64,000 bases of DNA from Longicatena caecimuris (GCF_004341945.1 NZ_SMBP01000013.1:18273-82272), one strand, 5' to 3'. Shown: positions 36,782 through 45,482, counted from the first letter of the stretch. Numbers and translations are program-made. The notes: generated by a model not told the origin, from the letters alone.

Positions 36782-37816
36782 TTATTTGCTTAATAGATAG
36801 GCATATAATAATTTTGCCGTTTCAACAACACTATCAATATGACAGCGTTCCATTCCATGACTTGAAAAACATCCCATGCCAAAGGCGGCAGCATATACAT
36901 TATTACCAGCACGTATTGCGGCACTGGCATCTGTTCCATAATGATAAAAAACATCCACACAATAATGAATATTGTTTGTTTTTGCTAATTGGATAAGCTT
37001 ACTGGTCAAGCCGCGATCATAGGGTGTATAATTATCCTTCGCGCAAATGGATACGCCATATTCATCTCCTAAATGATCTGGACCAATCAAGCCGATATCC
37101 AAAGCTACATATTCTTCAACCTCAGGAGGCAGCCAAGCACCACCATGTCCGATTTCTTCATAAAAGGGGAAAGCAAAGAGCACATTGTAATATGGCTTTT
37201 TCTGCGCTTTTTGTAAATTCTCCAGTACGGCAAAGACAGCACCTACTGCCGCTTTGTCATCTATATGGCGTGACTTGATAAACCCTTTTTCGGTATAATG
37301 ATAATTTGGATCAATGGAGATGATATCACCATGTTCAATACCTAAGGCACGAACATCTTGTGCACACTTGACATGCTCATCTAATACGACCATCATATTA
37401 CGTTCTTCGCGAACAGCACTTCGTGCATCATCAAATACGTGTGTGGAATGTGAAGTACAAGCAACCAATCCGCTATAGCATTTGCCATCGCGAGTATGAA
37501 CATGCACACATTCTCCATCAATGTTATTATAGTTAATGCCACCTAAATTACGCAGTGCCAATGTACCATCCTCATTGATATGACGTATCATCAAACCAAT
37601 GGTATCTAAATGTGCACCCACACATATGGTTTTTTCTGGATGTTCACCTTCTACTTTAATATAGATGGTGCGCTTGCGATCATAACTGACCGCATAGCCA
37701 AATTCTGTAGCTAAGGCTTCCATGACGGGTGTGATTTCTTCATAATAGCTGACAGGGCTTGGCGTTTCTATCAGTTTTTTGGTTACACGCTCAATTGTTT
37801 TCTTATTAATTTCCAT
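36782..37816 (-). CDS. M42-family metallopeptidase
   Basis: The 344-aa enzyme shows the dinuclear zinc aminopeptidase motifs: GAHLDTIGL, HIDDKAAVGAV, the catalytic glutamate pair YEEIGHGG, and HYGTDASAA. It is of the FrvX/glutamyl aminopeptidase (and deblocking aminopeptidase) type, cytosolic, and degrades peptides. The ATG has an AGAGGT site. Single gene unit. Confidence 0.92.
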   Translation of the reverse strand: MEINKKTIERVTKKLIETPSPVSYYEEITPVMEALATEFGYAVSYDRKRTIYIKVEGEHPEKTICVGAHLDTIGLMIRHINEDGTLALRNLGGINYNNIDGECVHVHTRDGKCYSGLVACTSHSTHVFDDARSAVREERNMMVVLDEHVKCAQDVRALGIEHGDIISIDPNYHYTEKGFIKSRHIDDKAAVGAVFAVLENLQKAQKKPYYNVLFAFPFYEEIGHGGAWLPPEVEEYVALDIGLIGPDHLGDEYGVSICAKDNYTPYDRGLTSKLIQLAKTNNIHYCVDVFYHYGTDASAAIRAGNNVYAAAFGMGCFSSHGMERCHIDSVVETAKLLYAYLLSK

Positions 37817-38194
37817 ACAGATTACCTCTTTTCTGAAGATTATTTTAACAGTTTTTCAGAGGAGATACAAGTAAAGCTGAAAGCTGTGATGGTGATTATT
37901 AACAATTGTTAAAATTACGCGATATCCAATTTTTCTCAATGTGAAACTACGTAGTTTGATAAGAGAGCCTTAGGAAAGAAAAGGTAAGTTTTTGTTAAAA
38001 CCACAGGGGAGCTTTGATCCTGAAAACAGTAGTCTAATGTATGTATATTGCAATAGAATAAGCTTTTGCCATATGCTTAAAAGCAGCACCATGAAAAAGC
38101 CATGTATTAACTATATCAGTATCTGTGATATAGAAGTGATCATAGGATTATTTTTGTTGTATTCTTGGATATTTCATAAAATAAAAAATAGGTG
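37817..38194. other. Intergenic region with two perfect palindromes
   Basis: TTAACAATTGTTAA (37899-37912) and AAACTACGTAGTTT (37944-37957) are perfect 14-bp palindromes. No coding frame of value. Sequences near 38010 resemble only the 5' part of a thi-box. Confidence 0.5.
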
Positions 38195-38223
38195 TTGCAA
38201 ACGCTTCCATACCTTGCTATACT
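38195..38223 (+). promoter_or_regulatory. Promoter with overlapping cre-like site, PTS operon
   Basis: TTGCAA (38195-38200) and TATACT (38218-38223) are 17 bp apart. TGCAAACGCTTCCA at 38196-38209 matches most of the CcpA cre consensus and covers the -35, suggesting catabolite repression. Confidence 0.65.
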
Positions 38224-38236
38224 ATACATGTATAAA

Positions 38237-38310
38237 GGTTAGCGAATTAAGGAATCAATCCATTTACTTAATGCTAGACCACATCATATATTTGATGTGG
38301 CCTTTTTTTT
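38237..38310 (+). promoter_or_regulatory. Antiterminator RAT-like hairpin and overlapping terminator
   Basis: GGTTAGC...ATTAAG pairs with CTTAAT...GCTA.ACC (38237-38280). Its 3' edge overlaps the start of a strong terminator, CCACATCA/TGATGTGG plus eight T (38279-38310). Such overlap is the layout used by BglG/LicT proteins, and one is encoded by the second gene of the operon. Confidence 0.72.
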
Positions 38311-38330
38311 GTTCTCTGGAGGTATGAAGA

Positions 38331-38822
38331 ATGCGAATTTCGATATTTAAAAATCAAAAAGTAAACGAAACAGAAATCGTTTCACCGTGTGAAGGTAAGT
38401 TAAAACGTTTAGAAACATCTAATGATGAAGTTTTTGCATTAAAAACACTTGGCGAAGGATTCTTTGTAAGAGCCAGTGATTCACAGATTTATGCTCCTGT
38501 TTCAGGTGTTGTTACATCAATCTTTCCGACTAAACATGCCATCGGAATACAAACAAAGAATGGAATGGATGTAATGTTACATATTGGTGTAGATACAGTA
38601 AAACTACAGAAAAATACGATTGAAAGTAGGTTACAGGTACATGACGTAGTAAAAAAAATGCAGCCTATATGTGAGATAGATCTTATCACATTTAAAAAAT
38701 TGGGGATACTACCGGATGTTTATGTATTTGTCACAAACAGTGCTGAATATGATATCAAAGCAATTAGAGAAGAACAGGATATTTATGAGGGGGATGTTGT
38801 ATTGAAATGTATTAGGAGGTAA
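38331..38822 (+). CDS. PTS glucose-family IIA component
   Basis: The 163-aa protein is an EIIA-Glc-like domain: EGKLKRLE start, GEGFFV, APVSGVV, and active-site histidines His69 (TKHAIGI) and His84 (MLHIGVDTV). It passes phosphate from HPr to the IIB domain of the IIBC encoded two genes further on, which lacks its own IIA. TGGAGG precedes the ATG. The terminator/RAT is just upstream. Confidence 0.9.
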   Translation: MRISIFKNQKVNETEIVSPCEGKLKRLETSNDEVFALKTLGEGFFVRASDSQIYAPVSGVVTSIFPTKHAIGIQTKNGMDVMLHIGVDTVKLQKNTIESRLQVHDVVKKMQPICEIDLITFKKLGILPDVYVFVTNSAEYDIKAIREEQDIYEGDVVLKCIRR

Positions 38823-38827
38823 TTACA

Positions 38828-39688
38828 ATGAAATACTTCTATCTAAAATCGATTAACAATAATGCTATTAGCGCAATGGATGAACATCATCACGAAGTGA
38901 TTATCTTAGGGAAAGCAATAGGTATTAAATGTAATCGAACAATCCATTCACTTGTGGATAAACAACTTATCGAGCGTATCTTTGTTAGTGATACTAGTAA
39001 TAAAAAATATATCGAAACCATTTTGAATAAAATGCCTTATGCATTATTTATGATCGTTGAGAAAGTCATTAAAACAGCGGAAGAAGATTTACAAACGAAA
39101 TTTAAAGACGTGTTGTATCTATCGCTTTTAGATCACATATACTTCGCCTATACGACATGGCAAGATAAACAGAAAATAGAGAATCCATTGCTAAATGAAA
39201 TTAAGATGTTTCATACGAATGAGTTTCATGCCGCATTACATTCCATTGCTATCATCAATCAAGCGTTACATACAGATTTTGATGAACATGAAGCAGCCTT
39301 TCTTGCTTTTCACTATATCAATGCGTTATCTAATTTAAGCAGTTTGCAAAACAAAACAATTATGAAGGATTTGGAAAGGACGGTAAATTATATAGATACA
39401 TTAACAGATTATACACTTGATAAAAATTCATATTTATATGGAAGATTATTGATTCATTTAAAATGTTTATTCAATCGTCTTATTACGGATGAGAAGAAAA
39501 CATTCGACAGGACGTTTATGGATGAGGTTTCACGTTCTTTAAAGATAGCACATGGGGAAGAATGGGAATATGCTGCTAAGATATCTGATTTTATGAAATC
39601 TGAACTGCACTTAAATGTAAGTGATGAAGAAGCGGCATATTTGACAATGCACATCGTCCCCATTTTAAAACAGAAGGGAGGAAAATAA
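38828..39688 (+). CDS. BglG/LicT-family transcription antiterminator
   Basis: The 286-aa protein has an N-terminal co-antiterminator RNA-binding domain (residues 1-55) and two PTS regulation domains (about 65-170 and 171-280), with histidines in LLDHIYFAY, LHSIAII, LIHLKCLF and HIVPILK. Phosphorylation by PTS components would control binding to the RAT hairpin upstream. AGGAGG site, 5 bp after the IIA stop. Confidence 0.9.
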   Translation: MKYFYLKSINNNAISAMDEHHHEVIILGKAIGIKCNRTIHSLVDKQLIERIFVSDTSNKKYIETILNKMPYALFMIVEKVIKTAEEDLQTKFKDVLYLSLLDHIYFAYTTWQDKQKIENPLLNEIKMFHTNEFHAALHSIAIINQALHTDFDEHEAAFLAFHYINALSNLSSLQNKTIMKDLERTVNYIDTLTDYTLDKNSYLYGRLLIHLKCLFNRLITDEKKTFDRTFMDEVSRSLKIAHGEEWEYAAKISDFMKSELHLNVSDEEAAYLTMHIVPILKQKGGK

Positions 39689-39760
39689 AAAAATTATACA
39701 GTATGTTTATATGTTGATGTCATAAAAAGGTTAGCAGTAGAAAGAGAGAGGTGTAAAAAC

Positions 39761-41140
39761 ATGGCAGACTTTAAAAACATGGCAAAGGAAATTTTGAATT
39801 GTATTGGTGGAGTAGATAATATCAAAGAAATGTCACATTGTATGACACGACTACGTCTTAATTTGAAGGATGATGCGAAAGTTAAAAAGAATGAATTGGA
39901 AAAAATTGAGGGTGTGATGCGGGTTGTCGTCATAGGTGGACAATATCAAGTCGTATTGGGTGGAATTGTAGATGAGGTGTTTGCAGAAGCAAGTACACTA
40001 GTTGGTGATACTGTAGATGTAAATAAAGAAATGATTCAGGAAAATTTAGATGCGGATGTTCCTAAAAAAAGTAAATTCATTGAAAATCTGATAGCATTAT
40101 TATCCGGAATTGTCAGTCCTATTATACCGGCAATGTTGGCAGCCGGTTTCATTACGGCTTTGGCGAAACTTGCAGTACTCGCTGGGGTATCAGAAACAAA
40201 TACGACGATCCAAATATTGAGTGTTGCAGGTGATGTCTTATATGGCTTTTTCCCTATTTTTATTGGCTGGTCAGCAGCTAAATATTTTAAGGCGAATATA
40301 TCCATTACATTAATGGTAGTTGGATTATTGGTATATCCTAATTTTTCGGCAATATTTGCCAATGCGACAAGCGTCAATTTTTTAGGGATACCAGTAACCA
40401 ATGTTTATTATGGTAGTTCCATTTTACCAGCAATCTGTTCGGCCTATTTGATATCTAAATGTGAATTTATTTTACGTAAAATACTTCCAAATGCCTTACG
40501 CAGTATCTTTGTTCCGTTTCTGAGTGCATTAATCGTAATTCCTTTACTTATTGTTGTGATTGGCCCTATAGGGGTATGGGGTGGAGAATTGTTTGCGAAT
40601 TTGTTTAGATCGACATATGAGTTGAGCCCTGTATTAGCAGGTGCTATCATAGGCGGAATCTGGCAAATATTGATTATCTTTGGTATGCACATCGCTATTC
40701 TAGGGCTTGTATCTGCGCCTAATATCGCAATGTATGGAAGAGATATGATTATTATGACGCATGCGCCATCTTTGATTTGTCAAATTACAGCCGGGTTAGC
40801 TGTTGCTTTAAAAGCAAAAGATAAGAAAATAAAGAAAAATGCACTAACCTTAAGTTTAACATCATTTTTTTCAGGTAACGTCATTGAGCCTGTAATGTAT
40901 GGTATAAACCTTAAATATAAAAAACCATTTATCGCAGTATGTATAGGTGGTGCTATTGGCGGCGCAATTACTGGAGCAGCAGGAGCTGGAACAGTGGCAG
41001 CGGTAGCACTAAGTATTTATACATTCCCAGTCTATTTGGGAGCAGGTTTTGGCGGTTTGATGTTAGGCTGTGTTGTTGGTGGCCTCATAACTTTTGTTTT
41101 AACTTATTTGATGGGAATTGATGAAAAGGAGAATGCATAG
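39761..41140 (+). CDS. PTS beta-glucoside-family IIBC transporter
   Basis: The 459-aa permease has an N-terminal IIB domain (active Cys27 in SHCMTRLRL; linker near residue 90) and a IIC domain of about ten membrane helices from residue 105, including GNVIEPVMYGINLKYKKPF. It imports and phosphorylates its substrate. No IIA domain is fused; the IIA gene is upstream. Sequence class suggests beta-glucoside or sucrose-like sugars, but the operon content (psuG) points to a nucleoside-like substrate. Confidence 0.9.
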   Translation: MADFKNMAKEILNCIGGVDNIKEMSHCMTRLRLNLKDDAKVKKNELEKIEGVMRVVVIGGQYQVVLGGIVDEVFAEASTLVGDTVDVNKEMIQENLDADVPKKSKFIENLIALLSGIVSPIIPAMLAAGFITALAKLAVLAGVSETNTTIQILSVAGDVLYGFFPIFIGWSAAKYFKANISITLMVVGLLVYPNFSAIFANATSVNFLGIPVTNVYYGSSILPAICSAYLISKCEFILRKILPNALRSIFVPFLSALIVIPLLIVVIGPIGVWGGELFANLFRSTYELSPVLAGAIIGGIWQILIIFGMHIAILGLVSAPNIAMYGRDMIIMTHAPSLICQITAGLAVALKAKDKKIKKNALTLSLTSFFSGNVIEPVMYGINLKYKKPFIAVCIGGAIGGAITGAAGAGTVAAVALSIYTFPVYLGAGFGGLMLGCVVGGLITFVLTYLMGIDEKENA

Positions 41141-41142
41141 TA

Positions 41143-42099
41143 ATGAAAAATCGAGTAAAAGATATTGCATTTCAATCAGCTGATCATGTAATAGAAGAAA
41201 TACGCAATATGAATGTCAAGGGAGGAAGTCCTTTTGGTAGAGCAGCTGCTTGGGCATTTAAGCTTGCTTTGCAACAAGAGGATTTAAAAACTTTTAGCGA
41301 AATCAAAACACGGTTCACCTATTTAAAAAAACAGATGTATGAATTAAAGCCAACAATGGCAACAATTTATAATAGCTGTGAAGCCATTATGCAAGAATTA
41401 GATGAAACGATGGAAGTAAACATACTAAAAGAAAAGGTGATTCACTTATGTGATAATATTATTGAACAATCGTTTGTAGCTGTAGAAAAAGTCGGGGAAA
41501 TTGGATCTCATCTTATTCATGATCATGATGTTGTTTTGATGCACAGCTATAGTAGTACATTGATGGGAATCTTTCAATCAGCAGCAAATGACAAGAAACG
41601 CTTTAAGGTTATTTGTACGGAATCAAGGCCTTTACGTGAATCACGAAATGCTGTGAATGTATTAACTCGATTAGGTATTGAAACGATGTTTATTTCAGAT
41701 GCATCGGTATACGAGTTTATGAATGAGGCAGATATGATCATTATGGGAGCAGACACACTTTGTACCAATGGCGATGTTGCGAACAAGATGGGGAGTGCGC
41801 AAATTGCGCGTCTTGCACAAAGTTGCAAGATACCAGTTTATTTTGCAAGTGAATTATATAAACTTGATATAAGAACCTTAAATGGTGAAAAAGTGATTTT
41901 AGAAAGAAGAGACAAATGCGAGCTCGTAGATGAAGATGATTTTAAGGATTTTGATCAAGTAGAAGTCATAAACCAATTTTTCGATCTGACACCAGCAAGC
42001 GATATAACAGGAATCGTTACGGAATTCGGTGTTCTGCATCCATCCCAGATGTTGCAATACTGGTCAAAATTATGGGATAACATTAAGGAGGGTGAATAA
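41143..42099 (+). CDS. eIF-2B/MtnA/R15P-isomerase superfamily protein
   Basis: The 318-aa protein has the superfamily fold: helical N-terminal part, then VVLMHSYSSTLMG, TESRPLRESR, MGADTLCTNGDVANKMGSAQ. Asp204 and the NGD...NK motif are present. The cysteine used by MtnA and ribose-1,5-bisphosphate isomerase (THCN) is replaced by Ser135/Tyr136. It starts 2 bp after the PTS gene and ends 2 bp before psuG, so a metabolic sugar-phosphate role is more likely than a translation role. The reaction is unknown. Confidence 0.82.
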   Translation: MKNRVKDIAFQSADHVIEEIRNMNVKGGSPFGRAAAWAFKLALQQEDLKTFSEIKTRFTYLKKQMYELKPTMATIYNSCEAIMQELDETMEVNILKEKVIHLCDNIIEQSFVAVEKVGEIGSHLIHDHDVVLMHSYSSTLMGIFQSAANDKKRFKVICTESRPLRESRNAVNVLTRLGIETMFISDASVYEFMNEADMIIMGADTLCTNGDVANKMGSAQIARLAQSCKIPVYFASELYKLDIRTLNGEKVILERRDKCELVDEDDFKDFDQVEVINQFFDLTPASDITGIVTEFGVLHPSQMLQYWSKLWDNIKEGE

Positions 42100-42101
42100 A
42101 T

Positions 42102-43010
42102 ATGAATGCATTTTTAGATATAAAAGATGAGGTGCTGAAAGCAATTGAAGGTAATAAAGCAGTCGTGGCTTTAGAATCAACAATTATTTCACATGGAATG
42201 CCGTATCCCCAAAATGTGGAAATGGCGAAAAATTGTGAAGCTATTATCCGTGAGCAAGGGGCAGTACCAGCAACCATAGCAATTATGGATGGAAAAATTA
42301 AAATTGGTTTAAATGATGAAGATTTACAAACATTGGCAACCGCAAAGGATGTTGCGAAAGTTTCACGTAGAGATTTGGCTCAGGTTTTATCTGAAAAGAA
42401 AATAGGCGCTACTACGGTTGCAACTACGATGATATGTGCGAAACTTGCTGGTATTAAATTTTTTGTGACAGGCGGAATAGGTGGAATTCATCGTGGATAT
42501 GAACAGACACTAGATGTTTCAGCTGATTTAGAAGAGCTTGCACAAACGGATGTTAACGTTATTTGCGCAGGGGCGAAGTCAATCTTAGACTTGCCGAGAA
42601 CATTAGAATATCTTGAAACGAAGGGGGTTTGCGTCGTAGGATATAAAACAGATTATTTACCACAATTTTTTACTGCTGAAAGTGAGTATAAATTAAACAC
42701 GAGAATGGATTGTGTTGAAGATATCAGTGCCTTAATACATACAAAAGAGAAACTAGGTTTACAAGGTGGCATTTTAATCACCAATCCTATTCCTAAGGAA
42801 GATTCTATGGATAAGGCATATATTGATTCTTTGATTTTGCAAGCTGTAAAAGAAGCTGATGAAAAAGGAATTAAAGGAAAAGCCGTTACACCTTTTCTGT
42901 TAGCTGAAATCGTTAAAAACAGTCATGGTGAAAGTCTTAAAGCAAATATTGCATTAGTATACAATAATGCAAAGCTAGGTGCAAAGCTGGCGGTTGAATA
43001 TTTTAAATAG
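42102..43010 (+). CDS. psuG: Pseudouridine-5'-phosphate glycosidase
   Basis: The 302-aa protein matches PsuG: ESTIISHGMPYP (Glu25), KVSRRDLA (Lys86), FVTGGIGGIHRG, SADLEELA, CAGAKSILDLPRTLEYLE (Lys159), NPIP and GKAVTPFLL. PsuG reversibly cleaves pseudouridine 5'-phosphate to uracil and ribose 5-phosphate. No psuK (kinase) is nearby; a PTS in the same operon could produce the phosphate. Good ribosome site; terminator follows. Confidence 0.93.
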   Translation: MNAFLDIKDEVLKAIEGNKAVVALESTIISHGMPYPQNVEMAKNCEAIIREQGAVPATIAIMDGKIKIGLNDEDLQTLATAKDVAKVSRRDLAQVLSEKKIGATTVATTMICAKLAGIKFFVTGGIGGIHRGYEQTLDVSADLEELAQTDVNVICAGAKSILDLPRTLEYLETKGVCVVGYKTDYLPQFFTAESEYKLNTRMDCVEDISALIHTKEKLGLQGGILITNPIPKEDSMDKAYIDSLILQAVKEADEKGIKGKAVTPFLLAEIVKNSHGESLKANIALVYNNAKLGAKLAVEYFK

Positions 43011-43023
43011 ATAATATGAATGT

Positions 43024-43053
43024 AGAGGAGATTGTACTTATCTCCTCTTTTTG
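43024..43053 (+). terminator. Terminator of the PTS/psuG operon
   Basis: A perfect 9-bp stem AGAGGAGAT/ATCTCCTCT, 7-nt loop, then T tract. Confidence 0.92.
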
Positions 43054-43090
43054 ATGTCACAAACATTTCTTATTTTTTAATTATTTATCT

Positions 43091-43135
43091 TGCTAAATAC
43101 GTAACAAGTTGCTATAATATGAGTAACTTGTTACT
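43091..43135 (+). promoter_or_regulatory. Promoter and operator of the MarR operon
   Basis: TTGCTA and TATAAT are 17 bp apart (43091-43119). A perfect inverted repeat, GTAACAAGTT (43102-43111) and AACTTGTTAC (43126-43135), flanks the -10. A MarR dimer bound here would block transcription, so autorepression is likely. Confidence 0.8.
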
Positions 43136-43151
43136 AATAAAGGAGATAAAC

Positions 43152-43643
43152 ATGGAACTACAAGAACTGATACAACGTTTTTCAAAGACGCGTGAGCAAC
43201 AGGAAAAAGCTATTTTTAGTACTTTATTCATATTAGGGAATCGTTTGCAGACTATTTTTGATGAACGGATCCCAGATATCACATTAAAGCAGTTTATGTT
43301 GCTGTCATTAATTCGCCAAGCAGATACACAGATGACCTTTACTCAATTAGGTAGTATGATGGGGTGTTCGAGACAAAATGTTAAAAAGTTAGCAGCTGTT
43401 TTAGAACGAAACGGTTATGTAACCATCAAAAAAAACAAAGCAGATGTGCGGGCAGCTACAATTGTTCCTACACCAAAGATGCATGATTTCTTTGATACGG
43501 TATTTGTGAATTATCAAACAGAGCTTACGTGTGTATTTGAACACTACAGCAATGAAGAATTACAACAATTGTTTCAATTGTTTATGCGTTTATATGAGGG
43601 AGTAGAGTGTTTGGAAAAGAGGACAAAAAGTGAAAAAGCATAA
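43152..43643 (+). CDS. MarR-family transcriptional regulator
   Basis: The 163-aa protein has the MarR winged helix, MTFTQLGSMMGCSRQNVKKLAAVLERNGYV, with an EE..KR tail. The ATG at 43152 follows AAAGGAGA; a longer frame from 43032 overlaps the operator and is rejected. It is first in an operon with an FMN-binding protein and a flavodoxin. The operator palindrome suggests autorepression. Confidence 0.9.
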   Translation: MELQELIQRFSKTREQQEKAIFSTLFILGNRLQTIFDERIPDITLKQFMLLSLIRQADTQMTFTQLGSMMGCSRQNVKKLAAVLERNGYVTIKKNKADVRAATIVPTPKMHDFFDTVFVNYQTELTCVFEHYSNEELQQLFQLFMRLYEGVECLEKRTKSEKA

Positions 43644-44028
43644 AAAAATGAAACGCATTGCTATCTGTGTACTTGTGGGTTTGGTGGGAATCGGCATTTC
43701 CATCGTTGTATTATTACAGGATATTACACAAAAAACAAACCGGATAAAGCTTCATACACCGAAACTTGCAGCAATAAAGGATGGTGTGTATGAAGGAAGT
43801 TATAGCATATTTCCTGTATCCGCAAAGGTCAAAGTGTATATTGAAAACAAACGCATAGCCGATGTGAAAATCATTACCCATGAACATGGTTTAGGAAAGG
43901 CTGCTGAAAATATCGTAAGCGATGTATTGCAGAAACAATCCTTAGAGGTAGATACTGTATCACAAGCAACCATTAGCAGTGTATGTATTTTAAAGGCTGC
44001 CGAACAGGCGATGGAAAAAGGAGAATAA
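43630..44028 (+). CDS. Membrane-anchored FMN-binding domain protein
   Basis: The 132-aa protein has one N-terminal transmembrane segment and an FMN_bind domain from about residue 45: DGVYEGSYSIFPVSAKVKV, then DTVSQATISS near the end, where the threonine of the SQAT-type motif is the site used for covalent FMN attachment in RnfG/NqrC relatives. It starts with GTG (43630), overlapping the MarR stop, with AGAGGA upstream. It probably moves electrons at the membrane surface. Confidence 0.78.
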   Translation: MKKHKKMKRIAICVLVGLVGIGISIVVLLQDITQKTNRIKLHTPKLAAIKDGVYEGSYSIFPVSAKVKVYIENKRIADVKIITHEHGLGKAAENIVSDVLQKQSLEVDTVSQATISSVCILKAAEQAMEKGE

Positions 44029-44029
44029 C

Positions 44030-44566
44030 ATGAAGAATTTAATTATCTATACATCAAAATATGGCGCATCCCAACGCTATGCAGAAATGATATCACATGC
44101 GTTAGGGGATCCTGCGACGGAATTAAAGCAATGTAAGAAGCAAATGTTAGAAACAGCCGATCGTATTATCCTTGTAGGAGGTATTTATGCCGGAAAAATT
44201 GCTGGGATGAAGTATGTAAAGAAAATGGAACGTCATATTAAGATGAAAAAAATTTATGTATTTGCGGTAGGGGCAAGTGCGTATTGTGATGATTATCTTG
44301 AAGAAATTAAAATGAATAACATGAAGAATTGTAATCTTTCGATTTCGTTTTCCTATGGGCAAGGGACATATGATGAAGAGAAGATGAATTTCAAAGACAG
44401 AGCATTATGTCGCTCATTACGCAAAGCTTTACAGGGGAAAGAGGTTTCGGAAATGGATGCATCTATGCGTGCGTTGGTAAATACGCAAGGAAAAGCCCAT
44501 GATTGGATAGATAAAAAATATGTGGATATGTTCTTAAAAAAGGTGAGTGAAAGTAGTAACGCATAG
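44030..44566 (+). CDS. Flavodoxin-domain protein
   Basis: The 178-aa protein opens with NLIIYTSKYGASQRYAEMI, an FMN phosphate-binding flavodoxin loop (T/S-x-T/S-x-x-G-x-T/S-like), and continues with a VGGIYAGKIAG segment as in HemG-like flavodoxin domains. It probably exchanges electrons with the FMN-binding protein upstream. It starts 1 base after the previous stop. Confidence 0.83.
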   Translation: MKNLIIYTSKYGASQRYAEMISHALGDPATELKQCKKQMLETADRIILVGGIYAGKIAGMKYVKKMERHIKMKKIYVFAVGASAYCDDYLEEIKMNNMKNCNLSISFSYGQGTYDEEKMNFKDRALCRSLRKALQGKEVSEMDASMRALVNTQGKAHDWIDKKYVDMFLKKVSESSNA

Positions 44567-44667
44567 ATATATGCGTAACCTATATGAACTGGCCTCATTT
44601 CAACCTTGATAATTTGAAAATGGAAGGAAAGTGCCTTAATATGGTATGATTGTATGTTTTATGAAAC

Positions 44668-44704
44668 GGTGGCTTCTAATAGAAATGGAAGCTGCCTTTT
44701 TTTC
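44668..44704 (+). terminator. Terminator after the flavodoxin gene
   Basis: GGTGGCTTC/GAAGCTGCC stem (two wobble pairs), 11-nt loop, then seven T or more. Confidence 0.75.
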
Positions 44705-44780
44705 ATGTGAAAGGGAGATGATCGTCAATTAATAAAAATAAACCAAAAAAGTCAATTGTACACGAAAGAAACCATTTAAA

Positions 44781-44831
44781 TTGACATGAGCACTGGAAAT
44801 TGTTTATAATTAAACTGTGAGTTTAATTATA
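44781..44831 (+). promoter_or_regulatory. Promoter and operator of the TetR gene
   Basis: TTGACA (44781) and TATAAT (44805) are 18 bp apart. A perfect palindrome starts at the -10: TATAATTAAACT, GTG, AGTTTAATTATA (44805-44831). Confidence 0.85.
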
Positions 44832-44844
44832 AGAGGAGGAGACA

Positions 44845-45480
44845 ATGGGACGAAGGAAAAAAGAGCCGAAAAGTACTCATCGGGAAAAGATTGCTGCAGC
44901 AGCATCTACCTTATTTATGCAAAAGGGTATTACGGCGACTTCTATGGATGATATAGCAAAAGCAGCCGGATACAGCAAAGCGACCCTTTATGTTTATTTT
45001 AAGAATAAGGAGGAAATTATCGGTATTTTGGTTTTAGATAGTATGCGAAAACTTTACGATTCTATATCTTCTGCGTTAGTACAAAAGGAAACAACGAAAA
45101 CAAAATATGATTTTATTTGTCGTGGATTGGTGCAGTATCAAGAAGCATTTCCTTTTTATTTTAAAATGGTATTAGATAAAATCAATATTGACTTTGAAAA
45201 TAATGATTGTTTGCCCGAGGAGAAGGAAACATATCAAATAGGAGAAAAAATAAACGATAAGTTAAAAGATTTTCTGATATCTGGTATGGAAAACGGTGAT
45301 TTGCGTGAAGATCTGAAAATTATCCCAACTATATTTACTTTTTGGGGGATGCTATCAGGACTTATTCAACTAGCTACAAATAAGGAGAACTATATTCAAA
45401 GTACGATGAATTTATCGAAAAAGCAATTTTTGGATTATGGTTTTCAAATGTTGTATCAATCTATTGCAAAGGAGAAATGA
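44845..45480 (+). CDS. TetR-family transcriptional regulator
   Basis: The 211-aa protein has an N-terminal TetR helix-turn-helix (GITATSMDDIAKAAGYSKATLYVYFKNKEEII) and a variable helical ligand domain. AGGAGGAG precedes the ATG. It sits behind a palindromic operator and overlaps the downstream reductase by a few bases, so it controls this two-gene operon and itself. Confidence 0.92.
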   Translation: MGRRKKEPKSTHREKIAAAASTLFMQKGITATSMDDIAKAAGYSKATLYVYFKNKEEIIGILVLDSMRKLYDSISSALVQKETTKTKYDFICRGLVQYQEAFPFYFKMVLDKINIDFENNDCLPEEKETYQIGEKINDKLKDFLISGMENGDLREDLKIIPTIFTFWGMLSGLIQLATNKENYIQSTMNLSKKQFLDYGFQMLYQSIAKEK

Positions 45481-45482
45481 CT

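Noticed and set aside
38005..38040. Sequence resembling the start of a TPP (thi-box) riboswitch (CAGGGGAGCTTTGATCCTGA)
   Set aside because: The conserved 3' half is missing and the genes downstream are not thiamine-related.
43032..43151. Upstream extension of the MarR gene
   Set aside because: It would run through the terminator, promoter and operator; the ATG at 43152 has a strong ribosome site.
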